A stretch of 64,000 nucleotides of DNA. Source: JANQPD01 sp963715655. Its GTDB lineage: Bacteria; Bacteroidota; Bacteroidia; Flavobacteriales; Schleiferiaceae. Positions within the stretch are counted from its first letter, which is position 1, and every line of letters begins with the position of its first letter. The translations under genes were made by a program, and so were the position numbers. The DNA is taken from the NCBI GenBank assembly GCA_963715655.1, contig OY970262.1:2170001-2234000 (forward strand). The letters are read 5' to 3'. Below are positions 16,319-25,037 of the stretch, one piece after another. Below the pieces are notes generated by a model. The model ran no database searches. It saw only the letters and a program-made list of their open reading frames with translations, and was not told where the DNA came from.

Positions 16319-16741
16319 TTGGTAATAATAGTAGATTTCAACAATTCAACAGCTTTGAAACAAGATATCCAGTCTTATGCAGATATACAGTTTTTAGTAG
16401 AACAGTTTTACACGCGTGTGCGCGCTAATGCTTTAATTGGCCCCATATTTATAGGGGTTATTAAAGATAAATGGCCACAACATTTGCTGAAGCTCAGTAA
16501 TTTTTGGAACACCGTGTTGTTTAATGAACCCGGATATAGAGGAAGTCCTTTTGCACCACATGCACAAATGCCTTTAAAGCAAGCGCATTTTACTACATGG
16601 ATTACCTTATTTACAGAAACGGTAGATCAGCACTTTGCAGGAGAAAAAGCTACCGAAGCCAAATGGCGCGCTGAAAAAATGGCGGAAATGTTTTTAATAA
16701 AGATAGAGTTTTACCGCAAGCAGCGTAGTGAAAGCAAATAA
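16319..16741 (+). CDS. Group III truncated haemoglobin
   Basis: The sequence IQFLVEQFYTRVRANALIGP, FWNTVLFNEPGYRGSPF, APHAQMPLKQAHFTTWITLF is that of a group III truncated globin. H84 of the HAQMPLK stretch or the later QAHF histidine would be the proximal haem ligand. These proteins bind oxygen or nitric oxide under low oxygen. Translation must start at a non-ATG codon: TTG at 16319 follows directly after an in-frame TAA, and no ATG precedes the conserved core. The nearby cbb3 oxidase cluster fits a low-oxygen role, but no Fnr-type site is seen upstream. Confidence 0.88.
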   Translation: MVIIVDFNNSTALKQDIQSYADIQFLVEQFYTRVRANALIGPIFIGVIKDKWPQHLLKLSNFWNTVLFNEPGYRGSPFAPHAQMPLKQAHFTTWITLFTETVDQHFAGEKATEAKWRAEKMAEMFLIKIEFYRKQRSESK

Positions 16742-16868
16742 CGGTAAAGCTGTTTAGTATGTGTTTATGATTAACTGCGCGGTGTTGGTTTAAAAGAAGA
16801 TATTACCATCATTACCGCCACTTAAATAATTATTTGCATTTATATTTTTAAAGCACATTAAAGGTAAC

Positions 16869-16952
16869 ATGCACAGCTATGAAAAACTTTTTCCTACCGT
16901 AAAACATGGTGTATATTTACAAGCACACACTAAAGTAGCAGAATTAAACTAA
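16869..16952 (+). CDS. Possible 27-aa peptide ending at the MITE edge
   Basis: MHSYEKLFPTVKHGVYLQAH followed by TKVAELN and TAA. The stop lies one base before the left end of the MITE-like element, so this may be the start of a gene cut by the insertion, with its TAA partly contributed by chance. Support is weak. Confidence 0.25.
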   Translation: MHSYEKLFPTVKHGVYLQAHTKVAELN

Positions 16953-16953
16953 A

Positions 16954-17147
16954 AACCTGAGTTCGATTTTTATATAACTGAATATGAGCATCTAAACTTC
17001 TTAAAGCCCCCCAGCCCCCGAAGGGGGAGTAGCGACACATGCAGCTAAACTCCCCCTTCGGGGGTTGGGGGGCTCGTTTGTTGTTTTTGAGTTATTAAAC
17101 CACTAGCTATCAGATTGATTTATTTTGGTATTAATCGAACTCAGGTT
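16954..17147. mobile_element. MITE-like element, copy 1 (194 bp)
   Basis: It begins AACCTGAGTTCGAT and ends ATCGAACTCAGGTT, perfect 14-bp terminal inverted repeats. The centre contains a large palindrome built from GCCCCCCAGCCCCCGAAGGG and its mirror around TAGCGACACATGCAGC. It has no coding capacity. A second copy lies at 43969-44165 in the opposite orientation. It sits 55 bases upstream of the 172-aa gene and may have changed its promoter. No clear target duplication is visible. Confidence 0.85.
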
Positions 17148-17202
17148 AAAAAGATATTCCAAATATCACAGCGCTATTTATTAAAAAAAAATAAAACTAC
17201 CT

Positions 17203-17721
17203 ATGAAATTTAAGTTAAGCGCAGTAAGAAAATTAAAGGCTATTGGCGCATTGGCCGTAGTTTTTTTAATGGTGCTTGCCACCAACCAAATGGATAGTAA
17301 ACACTTTAAAACTGTAAAAAGAACCTTGGCTACCGTTTATGAAGACAGATTGGTTGCCAATGATTATTTGTATAAAATAAAATCCGAGCTTAACCAAAAA
17401 CACTTGTCTTTATACAATTCCGGCAGTGGCAAATTAATTTCCAATGATTCAATTTCTAAGTTGGTAAATAAGTACGCTACAACGGAGTTAACCATGGATG
17501 AAAAGAAGTACTTAGACCTATTAAAAATTGAACTACAAAAGCTTTATCAACTTGAATTTCAAACGAAATCAACAAATGTGGAAGACTCAGCTTTAGCTGC
17601 AAATTTTGAATTACGCTATGCTACTATTTATGATTACTTAAATAGACTTTCTAAAATTCAATTGGAGGAAGGCGCCATACAAATTCAACAATCAAATAAG
17701 GCTATTTCTACAGTGAATTAA
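17203..17721 (+). CDS. Membrane-anchored four-helix-bundle sensor-like protein (MCP_4HB type)
   Basis: A basic start (MKFKLSAVRKLKAIG) and one membrane segment (residues about 14-28) are followed by a long helical periplasmic part: HFKTVKRTLATVYEDRLVAN, DYLYKIKSELNQK, and helices to residue 172. The 'VYEDRLVANDYLYKI' stretch is typical of the four-helix-bundle sensory domain found in chemotaxis-type receptors. There is no second membrane segment or signalling domain, so this is an isolated sensor module. Its stop overlaps the start of a 26-aa membrane peptide that might supply a second segment. Confidence 0.65.
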   Translation: MKFKLSAVRKLKAIGALAVVFLMVLATNQMDSKHFKTVKRTLATVYEDRLVANDYLYKIKSELNQKHLSLYNSGSGKLISNDSISKLVNKYATTELTMDEKKYLDLLKIELQKLYQLEFQTKSTNVEDSALAANFELRYATIYDYLNRLSKIQLEEGAIQIQQSNKAISTVN

Positions 17722-17801
17722 TGTCAAGAATAGAAATTATTACCCTAATTGTAATTGGTATTGTTATTCAAATGCTTATTTTTTATAAGCCTATAAAATA
17801 A
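17721..17801 (+). CDS. 26-aa single-span membrane peptide
   Basis: Start and upstream stop share one base (TAATG), so translation is coupled to the 172-aa gene. The peptide is almost wholly hydrophobic (IEIITLIVIGIVIQMLIFYK) with one basic residue at each end. Such a coupled peptide could serve as the missing second membrane segment of the upstream sensor module. Too short for homology to be judged. Confidence 0.45.
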   Translation: MSRIEIITLIVIGIVIQMLIFYKPIK

Positions 17802-17805
17802 ACAC

Positions 17806-18021
17806 TTACGCTCTTTTTTCAGGTCTATCCTGATAAAATTGCTCTTCAAAAGTTGCTTCCGGTTGTTCAGCATCCCGCAAAGTGCGCCATACAACATACA
17901 CCACCACTATGGGAGTAACACTAAATAAAAGTATTGCAATTTGCGCTGTACCTAATAAAACGGCAAGGGCATACACTGCCAAAAAAATAAACGAACCACC
18001 TACTACATTTTCTAACTTCAT
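17806..18021 (-). CDS. Small two-span membrane protein at the end of the cco operon
   Basis: The 71-aa protein has hydrophobic segments at about residues 8-24 and 28-46, then a polar tail with WRTLRDAEQPEATFEEQFYQ. It is 21 bases from the GNAT gene on the same strand, so it may be the last gene of the cbb3 oxidase operon. Function unknown. Confidence 0.6.
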   Translation of the reverse strand: MKLENVVGGSFIFLAVYALAVLLGTAQIAILLFSVTPIVVVYVVWRTLRDAEQPEATFEEQFYQDRPEKRA

Positions 18022-18042
18022 AGTGGGCTAACAGGCTAGCCG

Positions 18043-18480
18043 TTAAATGGTTTGCTCCATGTGGTATAAATCAAACCCGGGTGCCCAATAATTAGGCGTT
18101 GTAAAAATTAAGTTAAAACCTAGTTTTTGGTAAAATAAAAAAGCCGATTGAGCGGTGCGCGCTACAATTAAATGAATGCCGCCTATATTTTCAATGCTTT
18201 CTACACAATGCTGTACCAACTGTTTTCCAATCCCTTTTTTATGCTGCTCAGGATGTACCATATACCAACATAAGCGCGCGGTGCCTGGGCCATCATCGCC
18301 CAAAGCAAAACCACCACAGCCAATTATTACATCGTTTTCACGAAAAATATAGTAGTAGTCAATTACATCTAAAAACTGAATAAAACCCTCCTCTTCACTT
18401 TCGTGAAAATGCTTGGGCACGTGTAATCTAAACAGCAGTATTAACGCTTCTTTATCTGTTTTGCGGTACGTTTCAATCAT
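18043..18480 (-). CDS. GNAT family N-acetyltransferase
   Basis: From ATG 18480 the protein is 145 aa (MIETYRKTDKEALILLF); an upstream in-frame ATG at 18537 would overlap the SafE-like gene and add non-conserved residues. The acetyl-CoA loop is HPEQHKKGIGKQLVQHC, followed by ARTAQSAFLFYQKLGF, the usual motifs A and B. The substrate is unknown. It lies 25 bases after the SafE-like gene and is probably part of the cco operon. Confidence 0.85.
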   Translation of the reverse strand: MIETYRKTDKEALILLFRLHVPKHFHESEEEGFIQFLDVIDYYYIFRENDVIIGCGGFALGDDGPGTARLCWYMVHPEQHKKGIGKQLVQHCVESIENIGGIHLIVARTAQSAFLFYQKLGFNLIFTTPNYWAPGFDLYHMEQTI

Positions 18481-18505
18481 AGTGCAAGGTAGGCTGGCTG
18501 TTCTA

Positions 18506-19198
18506 TTATTTACAGCCAACGCCCGCATTAATTTCATTGGGTATTTTAGGCGATAAATACGGTATGCCTAAATCCATACCGCGTACTATTAATAAGAAAG
18601 CCGTAAGCACTACAAACACCGGAATTGCTTTTTGTAACCAAAGGCCACGCGTTTGTAAAAAACGTATTCCGCTCATATTAGCAAGTAGTAAAGTAGGTAA
18701 CGTTCCTAATCCAAAAAGCACCATGTAGCCGGTTGCCAACCACCAAGTATCACTAGCCATAGCAGGAAAAAGAGCTAAGTACACCATCCCGCAAGGCAAT
18801 AAACCGTTTACCATGCCGCTACCACCAAAATACACAAGACTAAAACCCTTGTTTTTAGCCAAAGTGCCCCGCATTCTGTTTAAGTATGGAAAAAGTATTT
18901 TTAATAGTTTCCTATCTAATTTTAATAAATAAAATGCTGCAAAACCCGCTAATAAAAACAAACCACTTAGTAAAGATGCCTCCTGCTGCCATGCTTGAAT
19001 ACCCAAACCTTTACCCAATAACCCAGCAAAGGCGCCTAAAAATGCGTAGGTGCATATTCTTGCTGTGTGATAATAAAAAACATGCTTTTTATGCGCTTGT
19101 GAACTCCCCTGGCTAATTACCATTACCTGCAAAGGCGCGCACATGGCAGCACAGTGCAATGATGAAATTAACCCTAGCAGTAAAGCACTCCACACCAT
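18506..19198 (-). CDS. SafE/TauE-like cytochrome oxidase maturation membrane protein (CcoH2/DsbD-like)
   Basis: Six hydrophobic segments. The first contains LLLGLISSLHCAAMCAPLQV with the HC--MC motif, and later GGSGMVNGLLPCGMVYLALF with a conserved PCG. Cysteine/histidine pairs in the membrane are typical of the 'sulfite exporter TauE/SafE family' proteins found at the end of cbb3 oxidase operons, where a copper or maturation role is thought likely. Its start shares one base with the fixH stop, so the two are coupled. Confidence 0.85.
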   Translation of the reverse strand: MVWSALLLGLISSLHCAAMCAPLQVMVISQGSSQAHKKHVFYYHTARICTYAFLGAFAGLLGKGLGIQAWQQEASLLSGLFLLAGFAAFYLLKLDRKLLKILFPYLNRMRGTLAKNKGFSLVYFGGSGMVNGLLPCGMVYLALFPAMASDTWWLATGYMVLFGLGTLPTLLLANMSGIRFLQTRGLWLQKAIPVFVVLTAFLLIVRGMDLGIPYLSPKIPNEINAGVGCK

Positions 19199-19638
19199 TA
19201 GAGCGTAATTTCAGGTTCAAAATAATACGCTGTATTGCCGGCTTGCAGTTTAATTTTAGCAATCCACTTTCCTTTTTCAAACGTAGAAAATGGTATTTCA
19301 AATCGGTTTTGCGCGGTGTTTTCTTCGCTAAAGCGGAAATCATTATCTGCTTCAATTTCATGATACATGTGTACTTCAAAACTTTTAGATTGCTCTGCAA
19401 AGTCATTCGGTAATTCTAAAAACACTCCGGTTTCTTTTAGCACCAAACGTGCTTTATCCTGCAAACCAATAGCGGCTTGTTTCCCATCAATTATTTCTTG
19501 AAACTTTAATTCTTCTCCATAGTAATCTTCACTCACCAAATCAAAATCTTGCTGCATTGCTAAATACACCATACAGCTCATTAGCGTAGCAAAAGCTATT
19601 AGCGTAATAGTTATCCCCGTTCCCCAATTTAGTTTCAT
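19198..19638 (-). CDS. ccoH: FixH/CcoH family cbb3 oxidase assembly protein
   Basis: This 146-aa protein has one N-terminal membrane segment (WGTGITITLIAFATLMSCMV) followed by LVSEDYYGEELKFQEIIDGK, the FixH pattern, and a beta-rich periplasmic domain. CcoH is needed for stable assembly of the cbb3 oxidase. The gene lies between ccoG and the SafE-like gene. The 200 bases between it and ccoG are unusual for this operon and hold a 12-base direct repeat (TTCAGTTGGCAA, near 19663 and 19676). Confidence 0.88.
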   Translation of the reverse strand: MKLNWGTGITITLIAFATLMSCMVYLAMQQDFDLVSEDYYGEELKFQEIIDGKQAAIGLQDKARLVLKETGVFLELPNDFAEQSKSFEVHMYHEIEADNDFRFSEENTAQNRFEIPFSTFEKGKWIAKIKLQAGNTAYYFEPEITL

Positions 19639-19838
19639 TTTCTTTTTATTTAGTTAGTTTTCAGTTGGCAAATTTCAGTTGGCAATGGGTAGTATTTGTT
19701 TGTAAGGGTTGGTTAATTAATAAACGTTAGTTTTTATCTACTTTAATATGGGAAAGTGCTTGTCTTATTTTTTTTATTGTGCCTGTCTGTGGTCTATAAT
19801 CTTCGCACCATCCCTTCGGGAGGAAAGCTGCCTACTCC

Positions 19839-21290
19839 CTACTCTCTTCTCCTCACAATCGGCCCATTAAAATTTGTCTCCATCTCATCAATCAACTCCT
19901 CTCCTATATATAGTCCTAAATGCACATCGGTGTTTCTGCTTTCCAACTGGTCTTTTTTAAGTTTTATTATAAAAGCCCCTTCTGCCAAAGCACTAGGCTC
20001 TACCAATATAGGATTAGCACCTACCAAACTAAGCGTTCCTTTTGGCTCTAATAATCTAATTTCCAACTCCAAACGCTCGGGAGTTTTATTAATCATTTTA
20101 TAATTATACACGTTGCTCAAGGTTTCATCATCTATGGTTTGAAACATTTGTCCGGGCATACGCATTACCATGGCTTCCACTTGGCTACGGCTGGCCAATA
20201 AAAAACTCATACAAGTAATTAAAACAGTAAGCACCGCAGCATACGCAATTACCCTTGTAGTTAAAATGCGTTTTTTATTTTCGGCAATGTTCTCTTCACT
20301 ATCGTATCTAATTAAACCCCTGGGTCTGTCAATCTTATCCATTACATGATCACATGCGTCCATGCAGGCGGTGCAGTTAATGCATTCCAACTGCGTTCCG
20401 TTTCTAATATCAATACCGGTGGGGCACACTTCTACACACTGATTGCAATCAATACAATCCCCTTTACCTTTAGCTTCTCGATTTTCACCTTTTCTGAACT
20501 TACTGCGTATTTCTCCACGCACATAATCGTATGCAATTACAATAGAATGCCTGTCAAGCAGCACGCTTTGCAACCTTCCATACGGACAAACAATTAAGCA
20601 TACTTGCTCTCTAAACCAGCTAAACACAAAAAAGAAAATTCCTGAAAAAATTAAGATGGATGACAATCCGCCTAAGTGATTCATAGGGTTATCACTCACA
20701 ATTTCCCACCAAGCATTTCGGCTTATCAGGTACATCATAAAAATATTGGCAATTCCAAAACTAATGGCAAAGAAAATTCCATTTTTAAGCACGCGTTTTC
20801 TAATTTTATCAGCTGTCCATTTCATCTTAGCTAAGCGTATTTGCTGATTTCTATCGCCATCAATCCAATATTCAATGCGTCTAAAAACGTGTTCCATAAA
20901 AATGGTTTGCGGACAAACCCAACCACAAAACAATCGGCCAAAAGCCACGGTAAAAACGGCAATAAAAAGTACACCAATAATCATGGCTAAAACCGCTAAG
21001 AAAAAATCTTCGGGCCAAAAGATTTGGCCGAATAATATGAACTTACGTTCTAATACATTAAAAAGTATAAGGGGCTGTCCGTTTATATAAATAAGGGGCT
21101 GCGCAATTAAAATTAGCAGTAAAACATAACTGGTTATTCTACGGTAATTGGTGAATTTACCGGTAGTTTTTCTAGGGTATATAAACTTACGGCTTCCATC
21201 CGCATCAATAGTCGCGATGTGATCTCTAAAATCTTCTCGCGGAATACTAATGTATCTTTTTTCCGTTTTATCTGCCTCCTCTTCCTTCAT
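19839..21290 (-). CDS. ccoG: Cytochrome c oxidase accessory protein CcoG
   Basis: A 483-aa polyferredoxin-like membrane protein. Motifs in order: CGWVCPQTIFMEHVFRRIEY, then CPYGRLQSVLLDRHS, then two 4Fe-4S sites CIDCNQCVEVCP and CINCTACMDACD. Five hydrophobic segments anchor it; the C-terminal 130 residues form an Ig-like periplasmic domain. CcoG reduces copper for assembly of the cbb3 oxidase. It lies 31 bases after ccoP in the operon. Confidence 0.95.
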   Translation of the reverse strand: MKEEEADKTEKRYISIPREDFRDHIATIDADGSRKFIYPRKTTGKFTNYRRITSYVLLLILIAQPLIYINGQPLILFNVLERKFILFGQIFWPEDFFLAVLAMIIGVLFIAVFTVAFGRLFCGWVCPQTIFMEHVFRRIEYWIDGDRNQQIRLAKMKWTADKIRKRVLKNGIFFAISFGIANIFMMYLISRNAWWEIVSDNPMNHLGGLSSILIFSGIFFFVFSWFREQVCLIVCPYGRLQSVLLDRHSIVIAYDYVRGEIRSKFRKGENREAKGKGDCIDCNQCVEVCPTGIDIRNGTQLECINCTACMDACDHVMDKIDRPRGLIRYDSEENIAENKKRILTTRVIAYAAVLTVLITCMSFLLASRSQVEAMVMRMPGQMFQTIDDETLSNVYNYKMINKTPERLELEIRLLEPKGTLSLVGANPILVEPSALAEGAFIIKLKKDQLESRNTDVHLGLYIGEELIDEMETNFNGPIVRRRE

Positions 21291-21321
21291 GCTGTTGTTT
21301 TCGCTGTGGCGCGAAGTATTT

Positions 21322-22272
21322 TTACATTGCAGTCAACTTATCATTTGCTACATTAGATGTATCAGCCTGACCTTTAGTTGAATCACTTGCTTCTTGTAAA
21401 GAAGGTATAAAAAGTTCTCCTTGTATTTCTTTAGGGTTAGCGGGTGTAGTACCCTGCAAACTCAACACATAAGAGGCTACTTTTTGCATTTGGCTTGGGT
21501 TCAATTGATCCTTCCAGGGAATCATACCTTTAGCCGGTACACCGTATTTTACAATACTAAATACCGAAGTAATATCACCGCCATGTATCCAAAACTTATC
21601 GGTAAGGTTTGGCCCAACGCCTCCACCACCATCAGCCGCGTGGCACACAGCGCAATTTGCTTTAAAAATAGCACCACCATCTTTAATATATGGCTCTTCA
21701 GTTAGTAGCACCACGTTAGTTTCATCTACCAAATTAGCTGCGTCTTTTAAATATTCTGCCTTTTGTATATCGGCAGCAGCCATAGCTTGCTCATACTCCT
21801 CCTGTTGTAGCGGAGCAGTTTGTGTAATATGAAAACGAACTAAATAAATAACCGCAAAAACAATTGATAAATAAAATCCATACAACCACCACGGAGGTAA
21901 GTTATTATCCAACTCACGGATGCCATCATATTCATGATCCAATTCAATTTCACTTTCCTTTTCTATAGGCTTAGCATCTTGTAGTTTTTGCCACATTTTA
22001 GCAAACCAATCATCGGCCATTGCTTCTTCCTCTTCTGCTAGTAATTCATCTAGCTTACCATCGCGCTTCAGCACATAATATTTTATACTATCAAGCGCAC
22101 CATGGATGGCTGCTGTGGCAATAAATAAAAAGAGTACCACCAAAAACACCATCCAAAACATGGGCGATTGCAACAGTTTAGCAACAGCACTGCCATCTAC
22201 AAACGTAATGGCTACTGCTCCGGCAAATACGCATAATCCAAATAGCACAAAACCATTTTTACTCTTTTTCAT
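21322..22272 (-). CDS. ccoP: cbb3 oxidase subunit III with one c-type haem
   Basis: Two membrane segments (about residues 10-25 and 37-60) are followed by a third before the cytochrome domain (LPPWWLYGFYLSIVFAVIYL). Only one haem c site is seen, CAVCH at about residue 210, followed by GGGVGPNLTD. CcoP of proteobacteria normally has two CXXCH sites; a single one is common in this phylum. The methionine ligand is in AKGMIPW. The start overlaps the end of ccoQ by 14 bases. Confidence 0.92.
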   Translation of the reverse strand: MKKSKNGFVLFGLCVFAGAVAITFVDGSAVAKLLQSPMFWMVFLVVLFLFIATAAIHGALDSIKYYVLKRDGKLDELLAEEEEAMADDWFAKMWQKLQDAKPIEKESEIELDHEYDGIRELDNNLPPWWLYGFYLSIVFAVIYLVRFHITQTAPLQQEEYEQAMAAADIQKAEYLKDAANLVDETNVVLLTEEPYIKDGGAIFKANCAVCHAADGGGGVGPNLTDKFWIHGGDITSVFSIVKYGVPAKGMIPWKDQLNPSQMQKVASYVLSLQGTTPANPKEIQGELFIPSLQEASDSTKGQADTSNVANDKLTAM

Positions 22273-22465
22273 GGGAATTGTTTTTTACGTTAGTGTCCTT
22301 ATCATTAAGCGGTAAAGCGCCTAAATCAGCCATGTGCTTTTTATCTGCTTTCCATACGTAGAGTAGCATTAGTACAAAAAAACTAAAGAACAAGAGGAAA
22401 GAAATCATAGGATAAATGGCTATCCCATCAATGCTTTCCATGTGATTTTTTACAAATTTTAACAT
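22259..22465 (-). CDS. ccoQ: cbb3 oxidase subunit IV
   Basis: A 68-aa protein with one membrane segment (AIYPMISFLLFFSFFVLMLL) and a polar tail, directly after ccoNO (3 bases) and overlapping ccoP. Size, topology and position match CcoQ, which stabilises the oxidase core. Confidence 0.85.
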   Translation of the reverse strand: MLKFVKNHMESIDGIAIYPMISFLLFFSFFVLMLLYVWKADKKHMADLGALPLNDKDTNVKNNSHEKE

Positions 22466-22468
22466 GAT

Positions 22469-24613
22469 TTACTTTTCTGCGGTTTCGGTTACTACTTCTT
22501 TGGCTTTTATATCAATACCCAAGCGCTGTATGTAAGCTATAAGTGCTACAATTTCGTCCGTTGGCCGGATGTCTATACCTTCTATCTGATCTCTCAATTC
22601 TTTGGTAATAGCTTCCTGCTGCTCTTGCATAAAAAACGCGTAATTATCAATGTACTCCTGTTCATACGGTACACCTAAGGTTACCATAGCTTTTAGCTTA
22701 GCCTGAGTATCTTTAGTACGCAGGGTGTTTTCAAATAACCATGGGTAGCGCGGCATAATTGAGCCCGGACTCATACTGGTAGGTTCTAAAAAATGATTGT
22801 AATGCCAGCTGTGCGGGTATTTTCCACCTATCCTATGTAAATCTGGCCCCGTACGTTTACTACCCCACAAGTGCGGATGGTCATACACAAATTCACCGGC
22901 TTTAGAATATTCTCCATAGCGTGCGGTTTCAGAGCGAAACGGCCGCACCATTTGCGAATGACATGCATTGCAACCTTCACGGATGTATAAATCCCTTCCT
23001 TCTAATTCTAAAGCTGAGTATGGTTTTACGCTACTTATGGTGGGTATATTACTCTTTACCATTAATGTAGGCACAATTTCAATAATTCCACCAACCAGCA
23101 CCACTACTAAACTGAAAACCAATAGTTGAATCGGACGTCTTTCAATCCAACGGTGCCAATGCTCTCCCTTTGGTTTGTGAAATACTTTTCCAAAAGGCAC
23201 CGCGCTATCTTCTTCCGTTTTTAAGAACTTACCAGAATTTACGGTACGGATAATATTGACACTCATAATTAGCATCCCAACGATGTATAAACCACCACCA
23301 AATGCACGTAAAGCATACATCGGGATGATTTGCGTTACGGTTTCTAAAAAGTTTCCATATACCAATGTACCATCAGGATTAAACTCTTTCCACATTAAAC
23401 TTTGGGTAAACCCGGCTACATACATCGGTAAAGCCCAAAAAATGATGCCCAAGGTGGCAATCCAAAAGTGTGTGTTGGCTAATTTTTCAGAAAACAAACT
23501 AGTTTGAAACAAGCGTGGCATTAACCAATACACCATTCCAAAAATCATAAAACCATTCCAACCCAACGTACCAATGTGCACGTGTGCAGGAATCCAATCA
23601 GTAAAATGCGCAATGGCATTAATGTTTTTCAAGCTTAAGAGTGGTCCTTCTAAAGTGGCCATTCCATAGCAAGTAATGGCTACCACAAAGAATTTTAGTA
23701 CCGCGCTTTCGCGAACTTTATCCCAAGCACCTCTAAGTGTTAACAAACCGTTTATCATTCCGCCCCAGCTAGGAAAAATTAACATAATGCTAAACACGGT
23801 ACCTAAACTTTGTGCCCAATCAGGCAAACTAGTATATAATAAATGGTGCGGGCCAGCCCAGATGTAAATAAATATAAGTGCCCAAAAATGTACAATAGAT
23901 AAGCGGTAGGAATATACCGGTCGGTTGGCGGCTTTGGGTACAAAATAATACATCAAACCAAGTACCGGGGTAGTTAAGAAAAAGGCAACGGCATTATGTC
24001 CATACCACCATTGTACCAAGGCATCTTGCACACCTGCAAATACAGAATAAGATTTTAAAAAGGTAACCGGAAGTTCCAGATTATTAACAATATGCAGTAA
24101 AGCAACGGTTACAAATGTGGCGATATAAAACCAAATAGCTACGTATAAATGGCGCTCCCTTCTGCGCATTATAGTCCAAAACATGTTTATACCAAAAATC
24201 ACCCAAACCACGGCAATAGCAATGTCAATAGGCCATTCAAGCTCTGCATACTCTTTACTTGATGTAAAACCTAAAGGAAGGGTAATTACCGCAGCTAGTA
24301 TAATTAGCTGCCAACCCCAAAAATGGATTTTACTTAGGGCCGTGCTAGCCATAGGTGTTTTAAGCAAGCGTGGTAAGGAATAATAAACACCGGCAAAAAT
24401 GGAGTTACCTACAAAAGCGAAAATTGCTCCGTTGGTATGTAGTGCGCGTAATCTACCAAAGCTAAACCAAGAAGTATCAAAATTGAGGTCAGGAAAAACC
24501 AATTGTAGCGCAATGGTTAAACCTACTAATAACCCTATAACGCCCCATATCATGGTGGCAATAATGAAATTTTTGGGCCAGCGGTTGTCGTAATAAAACG
24601 TTTCTCTTTGCAT
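22469..24613 (-). CDS. ccoNO: Fused cbb3 oxidase subunits I and II (CcoN-CcoO)
   Basis: The first ~470 residues form a 12-helix haem-copper oxidase core (FGRLRALHTNGAIFAFVGNS, HNAVAFFLTTPVLGLMYYFV, HVHIGTLGWNGFMIFG). After a linker and one further membrane segment, a CcoO domain has a haem c site CNACHSQMVRPFRSETARYG, at about residue 535. In most bacteria these are two genes; the fusion is typical of Bacteroidota. The enzyme reduces oxygen with high affinity. It is preceded by ccoS (11 bases). Confidence 0.96.
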   Translation of the reverse strand: MQRETFYYDNRWPKNFIIATMIWGVIGLLVGLTIALQLVFPDLNFDTSWFSFGRLRALHTNGAIFAFVGNSIFAGVYYSLPRLLKTPMASTALSKIHFWGWQLIILAAVITLPLGFTSSKEYAELEWPIDIAIAVVWVIFGINMFWTIMRRRERHLYVAIWFYIATFVTVALLHIVNNLELPVTFLKSYSVFAGVQDALVQWWYGHNAVAFFLTTPVLGLMYYFVPKAANRPVYSYRLSIVHFWALIFIYIWAGPHHLLYTSLPDWAQSLGTVFSIMLIFPSWGGMINGLLTLRGAWDKVRESAVLKFFVVAITCYGMATLEGPLLSLKNINAIAHFTDWIPAHVHIGTLGWNGFMIFGMVYWLMPRLFQTSLFSEKLANTHFWIATLGIIFWALPMYVAGFTQSLMWKEFNPDGTLVYGNFLETVTQIIPMYALRAFGGGLYIVGMLIMSVNIIRTVNSGKFLKTEEDSAVPFGKVFHKPKGEHWHRWIERRPIQLLVFSLVVVLVGGIIEIVPTLMVKSNIPTISSVKPYSALELEGRDLYIREGCNACHSQMVRPFRSETARYGEYSKAGEFVYDHPHLWGSKRTGPDLHRIGGKYPHSWHYNHFLEPTSMSPGSIMPRYPWLFENTLRTKDTQAKLKAMVTLGVPYEQEYIDNYAFFMQEQQEAITKELRDQIEGIDIRPTDEIVALIAYIQRLGIDIKAKEVVTETAEK

Positions 24614-24624
24614 GCGTTTGTTTG

Positions 24625-24777
24625 TTATTGCTTTGGTTTATGGTTGTCTTTAAGCATGCGCACGCCCGGTGAGTAATCATCATCATATTGACCATTTTTA
24701 ATACTCCATATAAAAGCTGCTAAAAAGCCAACGGCTACTAAAAAGCTTAAAGAGATTAAAATGTATATGGCAGACAT
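24625..24777 (-). CDS. ccoS: cbb3 oxidase assembly protein CcoS, 50 aa
   Basis: MSAIYILISLSFLVAVGFLA followed by AFIWSIKNGQYDDDYSPGVR, with one membrane segment and the conserved GQ-DD--SP tail. This is the CcoS pattern; CcoS is needed to load cofactors into the oxidase. It is the first gene of the operon, 24 bases downstream of the TATTTTTG box. Confidence 0.9.
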   Translation of the reverse strand: MSAIYILISLSFLVAVGFLAAFIWSIKNGQYDDDYSPGVRMLKDNHKPKQ

Positions 24778-24800
24778 GCGCAAAATTTTATTTAATGCAT

Positions 24801-24843
24801 CAAAAATATAGGTACGCCTAGCCCGGTGAAATGATATATATCA
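24801..24843 (-). promoter_or_regulatory. cco operon promoter with Fnr-type site
   Basis: TGATATATATCA (24832-24843) is a perfect palindrome of the TGAYnnnnRTCA type. On the minus strand TATTTTTG (24808-24801) matches the -7 consensus TAnnTTTG. The centre of the palindrome lies 36.5 bases from the G of the box, which puts it near -41.5, the class II activator position. Confidence 0.75.
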
Positions 24844-24990
24844 GGTTTCAAAAAAAGTGAAATGGGATTGGTAACGAGAACGGGAAAAGGAAAAGAGATA
24901 AATATTCAGTTGTAAATAGATGATGTTATAATTGCCAATTTAATAAACACTTTGGCGCAGTAGTTTTTAATTACCTGCCCTCTAAGCACA

Positions 24991-25033
24991 TGACATAAAT
25001 CATAGTTTGGGTTACTGTGCATATATACATTCG
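24991..25033 (+). promoter_or_regulatory. Radical SAM gene promoter with Fnr-type site
   Basis: TGACATAAATCA (24991-25002) matches TGAYnnnnRTCA. TACATTCG (25026-25033) differs from TAnnTTTG at one base and again ends 36.5 bases from the site centre. The start point predicted from this spacing falls on the ATG at 25038, so the mRNA would be leaderless. Confidence 0.7.
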
Positions 25034-25037
25034 CTTT

